Source: Mesorhizobium sp. M3A.F.Ca.ET.080.04.2.1 (GTDB taxonomy: Bacteria > Pseudomonadota > Alphaproteobacteria > Rhizobiales > Rhizobiaceae). From it: a DNA stretch of 64,000 bases. Position 1 is the first letter of the stretch, and each line of letters starts with the position of its first letter. The translations under genes were made by a program, and so were the position numbers. Of this stretch, positions 8,229 through 16,914 are shown in pieces. The DNA is taken from assembly GCF_003952525.1 (NCBI RefSeq), contig NZ_CP034451.1:3038001-3102000 (forward strand), in the 5' to 3' direction. The notes under the pieces were generated by a model that was not told the origin of the DNA, ran no database searches, and saw nothing but the letters and a program-made list of their open reading frames with translations.

Positions 8229-9323
8229 ATGAGCATCATCAACAAGGCGGCCGCCATCGGCGGCGGCGTCATCGGCGCCGGGTGGGTGGCGCGGCTGCTC
8301 CTGAACGGTATCGACGTGTCGATCTTCGATCCTGATCCCGAGGCATCGCGCAAGGTCGGCGAGGTGATGAAGGGCGCGCGACGCGCCTACAAGCAGATGC
8401 TGCCCGGCGGCCTGCCGAAGGAAGGCAGGCTCACCTTTGCCAAGACGATCGCCGAGGCGGTCGCGGACGCCGATTTCATCCAGGAGAGCGTGCCGGAGCG
8501 GCTCGACCTCAAGCACAAGGTGCTGGCCGAGATCGACCTGCATGCGCCGGCGAACGCCATCGTCGGCTCGTCCACCTCCGGCATCAAGCCGACCGACATG
8601 CAGGTGGCGATGAAGAAGCATCCGGAGCGGCTGGTCGTCGGGCATCCGTTCAACCCGGTCTATCTGCTGCCATTGGTCGAGATCGTCGGCGGCCAGCAAA
8701 CCTTCCCGGAAGCAATCGAGGTCGCCAAGGAACTCTACGCCTCGATCGGCATGAAGCCGGTGGTGGTGCGCAAGGAGATCGAAGCGTTTGTCGGCGACCG
8801 CCTTCTGGAAGCCTGCTGGCGCGAGGCGCTATGGCTGGTCAAGGATGGCATCTGCACCGTCGAGGAACTCGACGATATCATGCGCTATTCCTTCGGCCTG
8901 CGGTGGGCGCAGATGGGCATGTTCCAGGTCTATCGCGTCGCCGGCGGCGAGGCCGGCATGCGCCACTTCATGGCGCAGTTCGGACCCTGCCTGAAATGGC
9001 CATGGACCAAGCTGATGGACGTGCCGGAGTTCAACGACGAGTTGGTCGACCTTATCGCAACGCAGTCGGACGAGCAGGCGAATGGCCTGTCGATCCGGGA
9101 GCTGGAAAAGATCCGCGACGACAATCTGGTCGCGATCATGGACGCGCTGTCGAAGCAGAACAAGGGCAAGGGCTGGGGCGCCGGCGCGCTGCACAAGGGC
9201 TATACCAGGCAGCTCGCCAGGCTGGCGGCGAAGAAGCCTGTTTCCAGGGCTGCCGAAAAGGCAAAAGCGGCCAAGCCGGTGAAGGCCGAAAAGTCGAAGA
9301 AAGTCGGCAAGAAGAAGGGCTGA
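8229..9323 (+). CDS. L-carnitine 3-dehydrogenase
   Basis: The 364-residue NAD-dependent dehydrogenase belongs to the 3-hydroxyacyl-CoA dehydrogenase superfamily and oxidises L-carnitine to 3-dehydrocarnitine. It has an N-terminal Rossmann motif (AAIGGGVIGAGWVARLL), the catalytic-His block VVGHPFNPVYLLPLVEIVGG, and a C-terminal helical domain with SFGLRWAQMGMF. From about residue 315 the core ends. The last 45 residues are a Lys/Ala-rich tail (AAEKAKAAKPVKAEKSKKV) that looks disordered and basic. Many rhizobial homologues instead carry a fused thioesterase, which is absent here. Start ATG 8229 lies two bases after the HD gene. Confidence 0.9.
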   Translation: MSIINKAAAIGGGVIGAGWVARLLLNGIDVSIFDPDPEASRKVGEVMKGARRAYKQMLPGGLPKEGRLTFAKTIAEAVADADFIQESVPERLDLKHKVLAEIDLHAPANAIVGSSTSGIKPTDMQVAMKKHPERLVVGHPFNPVYLLPLVEIVGGQQTFPEAIEVAKELYASIGMKPVVVRKEIEAFVGDRLLEACWREALWLVKDGICTVEELDDIMRYSFGLRWAQMGMFQVYRVAGGEAGMRHFMAQFGPCLKWPWTKLMDVPEFNDELVDLIATQSDEQANGLSIRELEKIRDDNLVAIMDALSKQNKGKGWGAGALHKGYTRQLARLAAKKPVSRAAEKAKAAKPVKAEKSKKVGKKKG

Positions 9324-9327
9324 GGCG

Positions 9328-10491
9328 ATGCATTTCGGGCTTTCGGAAGAGCAAAAACTCATCGTCGAGACGACGCGCGCGTTCGTCGAGAATGAGCTTT
9401 ACCCGCATGAGCGCGAGGTCGAGCGCACCGGCGTGCTGCGCCGCGAGCTGATTGACGAGCTGAAGGCCAAGGCGATCGAGGCCGGGCTCTATGCCGCCAA
9501 CATGCCGGCCGACGTCGGCGGCGCGGGGTTGGATACGGTCAGCTGGCTGCTCTACGAGAAGGAGCTCGGCCGCGCCAACTACGCGCTGCACTGGACTTGT
9601 GTCGCGCGTCCCTCCAACATCCTGCTCGCCGGCACGCCGGAGCAGCGCGAGAAATATCTCTTCCCCTGCATCCGCGGCGAGAAGTGGGACTGCCTGGCGA
9701 TGACGGAGCCCGGCGCCGGCTCCGACCTGCGCGGCATGAAGGCGACCGCCGTGCAGGACGGCGACGACTGGGTGCTCAACGGCACGAAACATTTCATCAG
9801 TCACGCCGACATTGCCGACTTCGCGATCGTGTTCATGGCTTCCGGCGAAGAGGATTCGCCGCGCGGCAAGCGCAAGAAGATCACCGCCTTCTTCGTCGAC
9901 AAGGGCACCAAGGGTTTTTCGGTGCGCGACGGCTACCGCAACGTCTCGCATCGAGGCTACACCAACGCCATCCTCGAATTCGACGACTGCCGGCTGCCGG
10001 CGAGTCAGGTTCTGGGCGAAGTGCATAAAGGCTTCGAGGTCGCGAACTCCTGGCTCGGCGCGACGCGCCTGCAGGTCGGCGCCACCTGCCTCGGCCGCGC
10101 CGAGCGCGCGCTTTCGCACGCCATCGAGTATGCCGCGCAACGCCAGCAGTTCGGCCAGCAGATCGGCAAGTTCCAGGGCGTTTCATTCAAGCTCGCCGAC
10201 ATGGCGACGGAATTGAAGGCGGCCGACCTGATGGTGTTCGAAGCCGGCTGGAAGTACGATCAGGGCACCGTCACCGATCAGGACATGGCGATGGCCAAGC
10301 TGAAGGCCACCGAGATGCTGGCCTTCGTTGCCGATGAGGCGATCCAGATCCATGGCGGCATGGGGCTGATGGACGACCTGCCGCTGGAGCGGATCTGGCG
10401 CGACGCGCGCGTCGAGCGCATCTGGGAGGGCACTTCGGAGATTCAGCGACATATTATTTCGCGGGCGCTGCTGCGTCCGTTCGGCGCTTAG
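9328..10491 (+). CDS. Acyl-CoA dehydrogenase, probable gamma-butyrobetainyl-CoA dehydrogenase
   Basis: The 387-residue flavoprotein has the N-terminal helical, middle beta and C-terminal helical domains of acyl-CoA dehydrogenases. Visible motifs are LAMTEPGAGSDLRGM (FAD and substrate), GTKHFISHADIADF, AAQRQQFGQQIG, IHGGMGLMDDLPLERIWRDAR, and the catalytic-Glu block RIWEGTSEIQRHIISRALL. The family passes electrons to ETF. Between carnitine dehydrogenase and a CoA ligase/CaiD-like pair, the best guess is oxidation of gamma-butyrobetainyl-CoA to crotonobetainyl-CoA; other acyl-CoAs cannot be excluded. It starts four bases after the dehydrogenase stop. Confidence 0.85.
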   Translation: MHFGLSEEQKLIVETTRAFVENELYPHEREVERTGVLRRELIDELKAKAIEAGLYAANMPADVGGAGLDTVSWLLYEKELGRANYALHWTCVARPSNILLAGTPEQREKYLFPCIRGEKWDCLAMTEPGAGSDLRGMKATAVQDGDDWVLNGTKHFISHADIADFAIVFMASGEEDSPRGKRKKITAFFVDKGTKGFSVRDGYRNVSHRGYTNAILEFDDCRLPASQVLGEVHKGFEVANSWLGATRLQVGATCLGRAERALSHAIEYAAQRQQFGQQIGKFQGVSFKLADMATELKAADLMVFEAGWKYDQGTVTDQDMAMAKLKATEMLAFVADEAIQIHGGMGLMDDLPLERIWRDARVERIWEGTSEIQRHIISRALLRPFGA

Positions 10492-10539
10492 AGCATGATC
10501 AGCAAAAGCCGGACCCGGTTTTTGGAAAAAATCACGCTC
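10491..10539. repeat. Second GAGCATGATC-type element
   Basis: It begins GAGCATGATC and ends ATCACGCTC, with inner AAAGCCGG and CCGGTTTTTGGA able to pair. It resembles the element at 7500. Its first G is the last base of the TAG stop codon of the acyl-CoA dehydrogenase gene, so here too the element abuts a stop codon inside the same operon. Confidence 0.65.
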
Positions 10540-10549
10540 AAACGAAAAG

Positions 10550-12634
10550 ATGGCCATGCATAAACTCGAACGTCTCCTGCGCCCGAAATCGATCGCCGTG
10601 TTCGGCGGAGCGCAGGCCGCCATCGTGGTGGCGCAATCGATCAAGATGGGCTTTGCCGGCGAGGTCTGGCCCGTGCATCCGACAAAGGACGAGGTCGCGG
10701 GCCGCAAGGCCTACCGCTCGGTCGCCGATCTGCCGGGCGCGCCCGATGCCGCCTTCGTCGGCGTCAACCGGCATCTCACCATCGAGGTCGTCAAGGCCCT
10801 GGCCGAGCGCGGCGCCGGCGGTGCCGTCTGCTTTGCCGCCGGCTTTCTCGAGACCGAGGCCTATGACGAGGACGGCGAGCGGCTGCAGGCCGAGCTCGTC
10901 GCCGCCGCCGGCCAGATGCCGATCATCGGCCCGAACTGCTACGGGCTCATCAACTATGCCGACGGCGCGCTTTTGTGGCCCGACCAGCATGGCGGCATCC
11001 GGCTGCCGGAAGGCGACACGGGCGTCGCTATCATCACCCAGTCCTCCAACATCGCCATCAACATGACGATGCAGAAGCGCGGGCTGCCGATCGCCTTCCT
11101 GATGACGGCCGGCAACCAGGCGCAGACCGGCCTCTCCGAAATGGCGCTCGGCCTGATCGAGGACGAGCGCGTCACCTCGCTCGGCATGCACATCGAGGCC
11201 TTCGACTCGGTCGCCGGCTTCGAGCGATTGGCAGCGAGAGCGCGCGAGTTGAAGAAGCCGATCATCGCCATGAAGGTCGGCCGCTCGGAGCAGGCGCGGC
11301 AGGCGACGGTGACGCACACCGCGTCGCTCGCCGGTTCGGACGCCGCGTCGGGCGCCTTTCTGAGGCGACTCGGCATCGCGCGCGTCGATTCCATTCCGGC
11401 CTTCATCGAAGCGCTGAAGCTGCTGCACATCACCGGGCCCCTGCCCGGCAACAGGCTGTCGTCGATGAGCTGCTCGGGCGGCGAAGCTTCGGTCATGGCC
11501 GACACCGCGGAAGGGCGCTGGGTGCATTTTCCAGGTCTGACCGGCCAGCATCGCGCCCATGTCAAATCGACGCTCGGGCCGCTTGTCGCCGTCGCCAATC
11601 CACTCGACTACCACACCTTCATCTGGAACAACGAGCCGGCGATGACGGCAACCTTCACCGCCATGGTGTCGGGCGGCTTCGACCTCAACATGCTGGTGCT
11701 CGACTTCCCGCGTCCGGACCGCTGCTCGGATACCGACTGGTGGGCGACGCTGCGCGCCTTCGAGGCGGCGCTGAAGACCAACAAGGCGCAGGGCGCGATC
11801 GTCTCCTCGCTGCCCGAGAACCTGCCGGAGGAATACACGGCCGGGCTGATGGCGCGCGGCATGGTTCCGCTCTTCGGCATTTCGGAAGCGATGGACGCCG
11901 CCCAGGCGGCAGCCTTCATCGGCTGGGCCTGGCGCGAGCCCGAGGCGCAGCCGGTCGACACCACGGCCGCCGGCGCGACCGACGGCGGGCATGTAACCCC
12001 CGACGAAGCGGAGGCCAAGGACCGGCTGATCAAGGCCGGCCTGCCGGTGCCGAAGGGCGAGCGCGCGAGCAACGCGGTCGAGGCGGTGATCTCGTCCATG
12101 GCGCTCGGCTTCCCGGTCGCGCTGAAGGCGCTGGGCGTCACCCACAAGTCGGAAGTCGGCGCGGTGCTGCTGAACCTCAAGGACGCCGAATCCGTCAGCA
12201 ACGCCGCGCATGACCTCCTGCCGCTCGGCACCGGGCTCTATGCCGAGCGCATGGTGCGCGACGGCGTCGCCGAACTGATCGTCGGCTTCACCCGCGACCC
12301 GATGTTCGGCGCGGTGATGACGCTCGGCACCGGCGGTGTGCTGGTCGAGCTTTTGCGCGACAGCGTCACCCTGATGCTGCCGGCGACGCGCGACGACATC
12401 GAGGCCGCCTTGCGCGGACTGAAGCTCTATCCATTGCTCGAAGGCTATCGCGGCCGGCCGAAGGCCGATGTCGCGGCCGCCATCGACGCGATCGCCGGCA
12501 TTGCCGACTTCGTGCAGAAGAACGCCGGCGAGATCGAGGAACTCGACATCAACCCGCTGATCGTCTGCGCCGAAGGCAAGGGCGCCTGGATCGCCGACGC
12601 GCTGCTGGTGCTTGGAGAAAAGAAGAATGGCTGA
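10550..12634 (+). CDS. NDP-forming acyl-CoA ligase, probable gamma-butyrobetaine/carnitine-CoA ligase
   Basis: The 694-residue protein is a fused ADP/NDP-forming acyl-CoA synthetase. A CoA-binding Rossmann domain (LRPKSIAVFGGAQAA) comes first, then the succinyl-CoA-ligase-like domain with VTHTASLAGSD around the expected phosphohistidine region near residue 260. An ATP-grasp domain starts near residue 475 (FPVALKALGVTHKSEVG, GTGGVLVELLRD, ELDINPLIV). The family makes acyl-CoA from acid, CoA and NTP. Context suggests activation of gamma-butyrobetaine or carnitine, in place of the AMP-forming CaiC or CoA-transferase CaiB of enteric bacteria. Its end overlaps the next start by 8 bases. Confidence 0.85.
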   Translation: MAMHKLERLLRPKSIAVFGGAQAAIVVAQSIKMGFAGEVWPVHPTKDEVAGRKAYRSVADLPGAPDAAFVGVNRHLTIEVVKALAERGAGGAVCFAAGFLETEAYDEDGERLQAELVAAAGQMPIIGPNCYGLINYADGALLWPDQHGGIRLPEGDTGVAIITQSSNIAINMTMQKRGLPIAFLMTAGNQAQTGLSEMALGLIEDERVTSLGMHIEAFDSVAGFERLAARARELKKPIIAMKVGRSEQARQATVTHTASLAGSDAASGAFLRRLGIARVDSIPAFIEALKLLHITGPLPGNRLSSMSCSGGEASVMADTAEGRWVHFPGLTGQHRAHVKSTLGPLVAVANPLDYHTFIWNNEPAMTATFTAMVSGGFDLNMLVLDFPRPDRCSDTDWWATLRAFEAALKTNKAQGAIVSSLPENLPEEYTAGLMARGMVPLFGISEAMDAAQAAAFIGWAWREPEAQPVDTTAAGATDGGHVTPDEAEAKDRLIKAGLPVPKGERASNAVEAVISSMALGFPVALKALGVTHKSEVGAVLLNLKDAESVSNAAHDLLPLGTGLYAERMVRDGVAELIVGFTRDPMFGAVMTLGTGGVLVELLRDSVTLMLPATRDDIEAALRGLKLYPLLEGYRGRPKADVAAAIDAIAGIADFVQKNAGEIEELDINPLIVCAEGKGAWIADALLVLGEKKNG

Positions 12635-13409
12635 CGTCATCACCGCCCGCCGCGAGGGCACGATTCTCGAAGTCACGCTCGATAGGCCGAAGGCCAACGC
12701 CATCGACCTCAAGACGTCGCGGCTGATGGGTGAGACCTTCAAGGCGTTCCGGGACGATCCCGGTTTGCGCGTTGCCATCGTCAAGACGGCCGGCGACAAG
12801 TTCTTCTGCGCCGGCTGGGACCTGAAAGCGGCGGCGGGCGGCGATGCGGTCGACGGCGACTATGGCGTCGGCGGCTTCGCCGGGCTGCAGGAACTGCGGG
12901 ACTTGAACAAGCCGGTCATCGCCTGCGTCAACGGCATGGCGGTGGGCGGCGGTTTCGAGTTGGCGCTGTCCTGCGACCTCATCTACGCCTCCGACCACTC
13001 CTCCTTCGCGCTGCCCGAGATTCGCGCCGGCACGCTGGCCGATGCGGCGACGATCAAGCTGCCGAAGCGCATTCCCTACCATGTCGCCATGGACCTGCTG
13101 TTCACCGGCCGCTGGATGGACGTCGCGGAGGCGCATCGCTGGGGTCTCGTCAACGAGGTGCTGCCCAAGGAAAAGCTCGAAGACCGCGTCTGGGAGGTCG
13201 CGCGGCTTTTGGCCAGCGGCCCGCCGCTGGTCTTCGCGGCGATCAAGGAGACGGCGCGCGTGGCGGAAGCGCTGACCTTCCAGGAAGCGATGAACAAGGT
13301 GACGCGCCGGCAGCTGCCGACGGTCGATATCCTCTACGGCTCGGAGGACAATCTGGAAGGTTTTCGCGCCTTTGCAGAGAAGCGCGACCCGGTGTGGAAG
13401 GGCAGATAG
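12627..13409 (+). CDS. Carnitinyl-CoA dehydratase / crotonobetainyl-CoA hydratase, CaiD-like
   Basis: The 260-residue crotonase-fold protein has the oxyanion-hole blocks KFFCAGWDLKAAAGG near residue 60 and VNGMAVGGGFELALSCD near 105. It ends in FAEKRDPVWKGR, an ending shared with E. coli CaiD. It would hydrate crotonobetainyl-CoA to L-carnitinyl-CoA. ATG 12627 was chosen for its AGAAAAGAAG site and normal crotonase length; it overlaps the ligase gene by 8 bases, so the two are translationally coupled. The downstream gap carries a full 157-bp repeat. Enoyl-CoA hydratases with other substrates are possible, but the local context strongly favours carnitine. Confidence 0.88.
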   Translation: MADVITARREGTILEVTLDRPKANAIDLKTSRLMGETFKAFRDDPGLRVAIVKTAGDKFFCAGWDLKAAAGGDAVDGDYGVGGFAGLQELRDLNKPVIACVNGMAVGGGFELALSCDLIYASDHSSFALPEIRAGTLADAATIKLPKRIPYHVAMDLLFTGRWMDVAEAHRWGLVNEVLPKEKLEDRVWEVARLLASGPPLVFAAIKETARVAEALTFQEAMNKVTRRQLPTVDILYGSEDNLEGFRAFAEKRDPVWKGR

Positions 13410-13433
13410 ACCGCAGACGATGGCGTTCCGTCA

Positions 13434-13590
13434 CACCCCCCTCTGTCCTGCCGGACATCTCCCCCGCATGGGGGGAGATTGGCAGTTTCATCGCCCGGGC
13501 TCTTCCTGCAACGTTGGCGATTGGCGAAAGCGAACGCGACATCCGATCTCCCCCCTTGCGGGGGAGATCTCCGGCAGGACAGAGGGGGGT
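13434..13590. repeat. Full 157-bp palindromic element, copy 1
   Basis: The left end reads CACCCCCCTCTGTCCTGCCG and the right end CGGCAGGACAGAGGGGGGT, giving inverted repeats of about 30 bp. Each arm is followed inward by a smaller hairpin of the CTCCCCC...GGGGGAGAT type. The centre contains TTGGCGATTGGCGAAA, which recurs in the copy at 37597. It lies between the CaiD-like gene and the hydrolase gene. Size, inverted ends and copy number suit a MITE-like non-coding element. I see no clear target-site duplication. Confidence 0.85.
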
Positions 13591-13625
13591 ACCTGGGCTC
13601 AACCTTGCCAGTCGGTCCGGCCAGC

Positions 13626-14567
13626 ATGACCGACTACAACTCCCTCATCGACGCCGAGACCTGGGCCTTCATCGAGAGGACCAACTCCTACTATCCGCCT
13701 GACACGATCGACTGCACGATCGCGGAGCAGCGCGAAATCTACGACCGGATGTGCCGGGAATTCTTTGCCGGCTATCCGCAGGGCGTCAGCGCCGAAACCA
13801 CCGCCATCGCCACGCCGGCCAACAGCATCCCGGTCCGCGTCTATCGCAATGCGACGCCGGACAGGGCCGCGATGGTGCTTTATGTCCATGGCGGCGGCTT
13901 CATCCTTGGCGGGCTCGACAGCCATGACGACGTCTGCGCCGAGCTTTGCGCGCGCACCGGCTACGAGGTCGTATCGGTCGACTACCGGCTGGCACCGGAG
14001 CATGTGCATCCGGCGGCCTTCGACGACGCCATGAGCGCCTTCGAGTGGGCTGCCAGCACCTACGATCGTCCCGTCCTGCTCTGCGGCGACAGCGCCGGCG
14101 GCAATCTCTGTGCGGCTGTCGCCCATGCGACGCGCGGCCACAAGAAGAAGCCCTTTGGCCAGGCGCTGATCTATCCCAGCCTTGGCGGCGACCATTCCCG
14201 CGGCTCCTATGTCACGCATGCCGAGGCGCCGATGCTGAGCATGCGCGATGTCGAGTTCTACAAGCATATCCGTACCGGTGGTGAGGACCGCACGGGCGAC
14301 ATCACGCTGTCGCCGCTGGCCGATGCCGATTTCGCCTACCTGCCGCCGACCGTGCTGATCACCGCCGAATGCGATCCGCTGTCCTCCGACGGCGAGGCCT
14401 ATCGCGACCGCGTCGTCGCCGCCGGCGGACATGCCTACTGGCTCGAGGAGCCGGGGCTGGTGCACGGCTATCTGAGGGCCCGGCACACGGTCGGCCGGGC
14501 GCGGTCGAGCTTCACGCGCATCGTCGAGGCGGTGACCGTGCTCGGCAAGGGCGGCTGGATCTGGTGA
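13626..14567 (+). CDS. Alpha/beta hydrolase of the hormone-sensitive-lipase type
   Basis: The 313-residue protein has the HSL/BD-FAE signature HGGGFILGGLDSHDD near residue 90 and the nucleophile elbow CGDSAGGNL (Ser near 155). YRLAPEHVHPAAFDDAM follows the oxyanion region, an Asp in ITAECDPLSSDGE lies near 245, and a His in GLVHGYLRARH completes the triad. No signal peptide is seen, so it is cytoplasmic. It is the last gene of the carnitine island, separated from the CaiD-like gene by a repeat. It might hydrolyse acylcarnitine, betaine or lactone esters, or stand in for the missing thioesterase; none of this is visible in the sequence. Confidence 0.8.
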   Translation: MTDYNSLIDAETWAFIERTNSYYPPDTIDCTIAEQREIYDRMCREFFAGYPQGVSAETTAIATPANSIPVRVYRNATPDRAAMVLYVHGGGFILGGLDSHDDVCAELCARTGYEVVSVDYRLAPEHVHPAAFDDAMSAFEWAASTYDRPVLLCGDSAGGNLCAAVAHATRGHKKKPFGQALIYPSLGGDHSRGSYVTHAEAPMLSMRDVEFYKHIRTGGEDRTGDITLSPLADADFAYLPPTVLITAECDPLSSDGEAYRDRVVAAGGHAYWLEEPGLVHGYLRARHTVGRARSSFTRIVEAVTVLGKGGWIW

Positions 14568-14921
14568 GCGCCGCAACCGGCGACGCCTGCTTTCCCGGCT
14601 CATCGATCTCCCTGCATTGAACCTTTTCGCGTCTGCCCGCGACTGACGGAATGCGCCGCATCGGTGCGACCGGGAAGGACCGCCATGACCCAAAACCTGG
14701 AGCCTCCGAGATCTCGGGGAAGAACAGAACACCGTCTGCGCGACGGGGTCGATGCGCTGGGCTTTCGGCTGATTCCGTTGACCCTGCCAGGGAGCCGTCG
14801 TATCGTGAACAGGCGGAAAACAGACAATTCTATCAGGGACGAACGAGCCGGAACGCCGCGCCTTGCCCTGATTTGCGCGGCAAAACCGGATGGTTCTTCC
14901 GACGACTTCGGGGGGAGTTCC

Positions 14922-16904
14922 ATGTCTTGCGACCATGGCTCGTTCAGGCATTCTCGTGGCGCCCGCTTGCGCCGAACAATCGCGACAGGCAGCGGAATTC
15001 TTGCGCTCGCGCTGTCCGCCGGCCTCTGGCTCGGTGGCGCGGCCGAAGCCCAGGAAACGCAAATCATCTATCCGGGCTCGATGGCGGTGACCGGCTTCCC
15101 CGGCACCATCATTCCCGGTTTCGACACTGCCGATTCCGAAAAGGGCGGCCTGCCGCCTGGCGTCGATCCGGTCGATGAAACCTTCATCGACACCTCGCGT
15201 CCCTCGTTGCGCATCTTCGATGTCTCGCATCTGGGCGGCCGGGCTTCCGGCCAGCTCGTCTACACCCCGCCGCCTTTCGAGGTGACCGCCGGCCAAATCG
15301 GCGAGGTGTTCGGGCTCACCTATGACGACGGCGTGCGCGACGGCGAGCCGTCCGGGATTCCGAACCTCTATGCGGCCGCGACCTCGCTGCACGGCATCCA
15401 GATCGTGAAGCCCGACGCCGATGATGACGGACGCCCCGAGCGGCAACGCCACGGCGCCGCGGGCGCCGTTTTCATGGAGGGCCAGTTCGGCGCCGAGAGC
15501 GGCGGCGGGCCGGGGACGATCTGGAAGATCGACGGCATCACCGGCGCCGTGTCGAAATTCGCCGACATCGAAACCAACAGCGGCCCCGGCATCGGCAACC
15601 TTTCCTTCGATCCGACGCACCGCGAGTTCTTCGCCTCGGATCTCGACACCGGGCTGATCCATCGCATCGACCTCGACGGCAACCTGATCGACAGCTTTGA
15701 CCATGGCGTTGCCGGGCGCCCCAAGCATGGGCTTGCCCCGGTCGCCGACGACGGCGCCGTGATGAACATCCAGTCCGCCGCCTTCGATGCTCAAGATCCT
15801 GCCAGTTGGGGCTACACCCAGGACGAGCGGCGTGTCTGGGCCGTCACCTATCATGGCGGCCGGCTCTACTATTCGGTCGGCGAGAAAGCCGAGATCTGGT
15901 CGGTCGGCATCGCCAGCGACGGAGGCTTCGCCGGCGACCCTCGCTGGGAACTGACGGTCAAGGCCGAGAAGGACTATGCCGTCACCGACATCGCCTTCGA
16001 CAACAAGGGCTTCATCTATCTCGCTCAGCGCGGGCCGGTCGAGAACCGCTACGACTACAGCCGCTTTGCCGATTCCGGCGAGGGCGAGGTCATGCGCTAC
16101 GGACGCGAGGATCCGGACGATCCGGCGACGGAATCGGTCTGGGTCGAAGAACCGCAGGAATATGCAATCGGCTTCCCGCAGGGCAACCGGCAGTCGGCGG
16201 GCGGCGTCGACCTGCAATATGGCTACGATGCCGACGGCAATCTCGACACGAGCGTCTGCACCGACACGCTGGTCAACACCGGCGACAGGCTGCGCGACAA
16301 TCCCGAGCTTGCCGAGCGGCTCGCCGCCGGCGGTCCCTTCGCCGTACATGGCGTGCAGGTGACGCCAAACGCGCAGGTCAAGCCGGCGAACATGCCGCCC
16401 TTCGGCTCGTGGTTCGTCGATTTCGACGGCTTTTTCGAAGATTCGGATGTCGAGGGCCATGTCGGCGACGTCAGGGTGTGGCGCCCCTGCGAGGGCCGCG
16501 CCGGCTATTATGAGGAAATCCCCGGCGGCTACCTGCCCCCCTTCTATCCGCCGGAGTTCCCGCCGCCCGGCAACCTGCCTCCCTGCCTGGACGTCGATGA
16601 TGTTCACTATTTCTGCACGCCGCGCGGACTTGCGGCCGATCTCTATCTTCGGGACACAGCCGGCTTCGGCGGCGACTCGATCAAGGCCCTGTCCAAGACG
16701 CCTGGCGTCGAGGTGGTCTCGCCACCCCTGTCGCATGCGCCGGGCAAGCCCTACAGGATCGGCATCATCGGCCACAATGCGGGCGACACCGTCAATGTCG
16801 GGCTGTGTTTCTACAAGAAGTCGGACCAGGACAAGGGCGGTTACTATCCTTGCTGCAAGATGACGCTGCCGCTCAGAACGCCGGCCGTCAGTTGCGAACG
16901 CTGA
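14922..16904 (+). CDS. Large secreted protein of unknown function
   Basis: From ATG 14922 (preceded by GGGGGGAGTTCC) the product is 660 residues. A twin-Arg-free signal peptide ends near AAEAQ at residue 44 (GILALALSAGLWLGGAAEAQ). The mature part has repeated short blocks such as GTIWKIDGITGAVSKFADI, GNLSFDPTHREFFASDLDTG and AFDNKGFIYLAQRG, which look like blades of a beta-propeller. A proline-rich linker (YLPPFYPPEFPPPGNLPP) near residue 545 leads to a C-terminal module with YYPCCKM and several Cys. It is followed after 10 bases by the 1246-residue protein at 16915, clearly a two-gene unit. I do not recognise a named family. The longer frame from 14664 lacks a signal-peptide start. Confidence 0.75.
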   Translation: MSCDHGSFRHSRGARLRRTIATGSGILALALSAGLWLGGAAEAQETQIIYPGSMAVTGFPGTIIPGFDTADSEKGGLPPGVDPVDETFIDTSRPSLRIFDVSHLGGRASGQLVYTPPPFEVTAGQIGEVFGLTYDDGVRDGEPSGIPNLYAAATSLHGIQIVKPDADDDGRPERQRHGAAGAVFMEGQFGAESGGGPGTIWKIDGITGAVSKFADIETNSGPGIGNLSFDPTHREFFASDLDTGLIHRIDLDGNLIDSFDHGVAGRPKHGLAPVADDGAVMNIQSAAFDAQDPASWGYTQDERRVWAVTYHGGRLYYSVGEKAEIWSVGIASDGGFAGDPRWELTVKAEKDYAVTDIAFDNKGFIYLAQRGPVENRYDYSRFADSGEGEVMRYGREDPDDPATESVWVEEPQEYAIGFPQGNRQSAGGVDLQYGYDADGNLDTSVCTDTLVNTGDRLRDNPELAERLAAGGPFAVHGVQVTPNAQVKPANMPPFGSWFVDFDGFFEDSDVEGHVGDVRVWRPCEGRAGYYEEIPGGYLPPFYPPEFPPPGNLPPCLDVDDVHYFCTPRGLAADLYLRDTAGFGGDSIKALSKTPGVEVVSPPLSHAPGKPYRIGIIGHNAGDTVNVGLCFYKKSDQDKGGYYPCCKMTLPLRTPAVSCER

Positions 16905-16914
16905 GGAGGGATCG

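Noticed and set aside
10538..12799. 753-residue minus-strand open frame opposite the acyl-CoA ligase
   Set aside because: It is antisense to a ligase with all domains recognisable; no motif is seen in the reverse frame.
13434..13590. Small protein-coding genes inside the palindromic repeats (frames giving PPLSCRTSPP or MSGRTEGG-type peptides)
   Set aside because: The same peptides recur wherever the repeat occurs and have no ribosome-binding site; they are repeat-derived.
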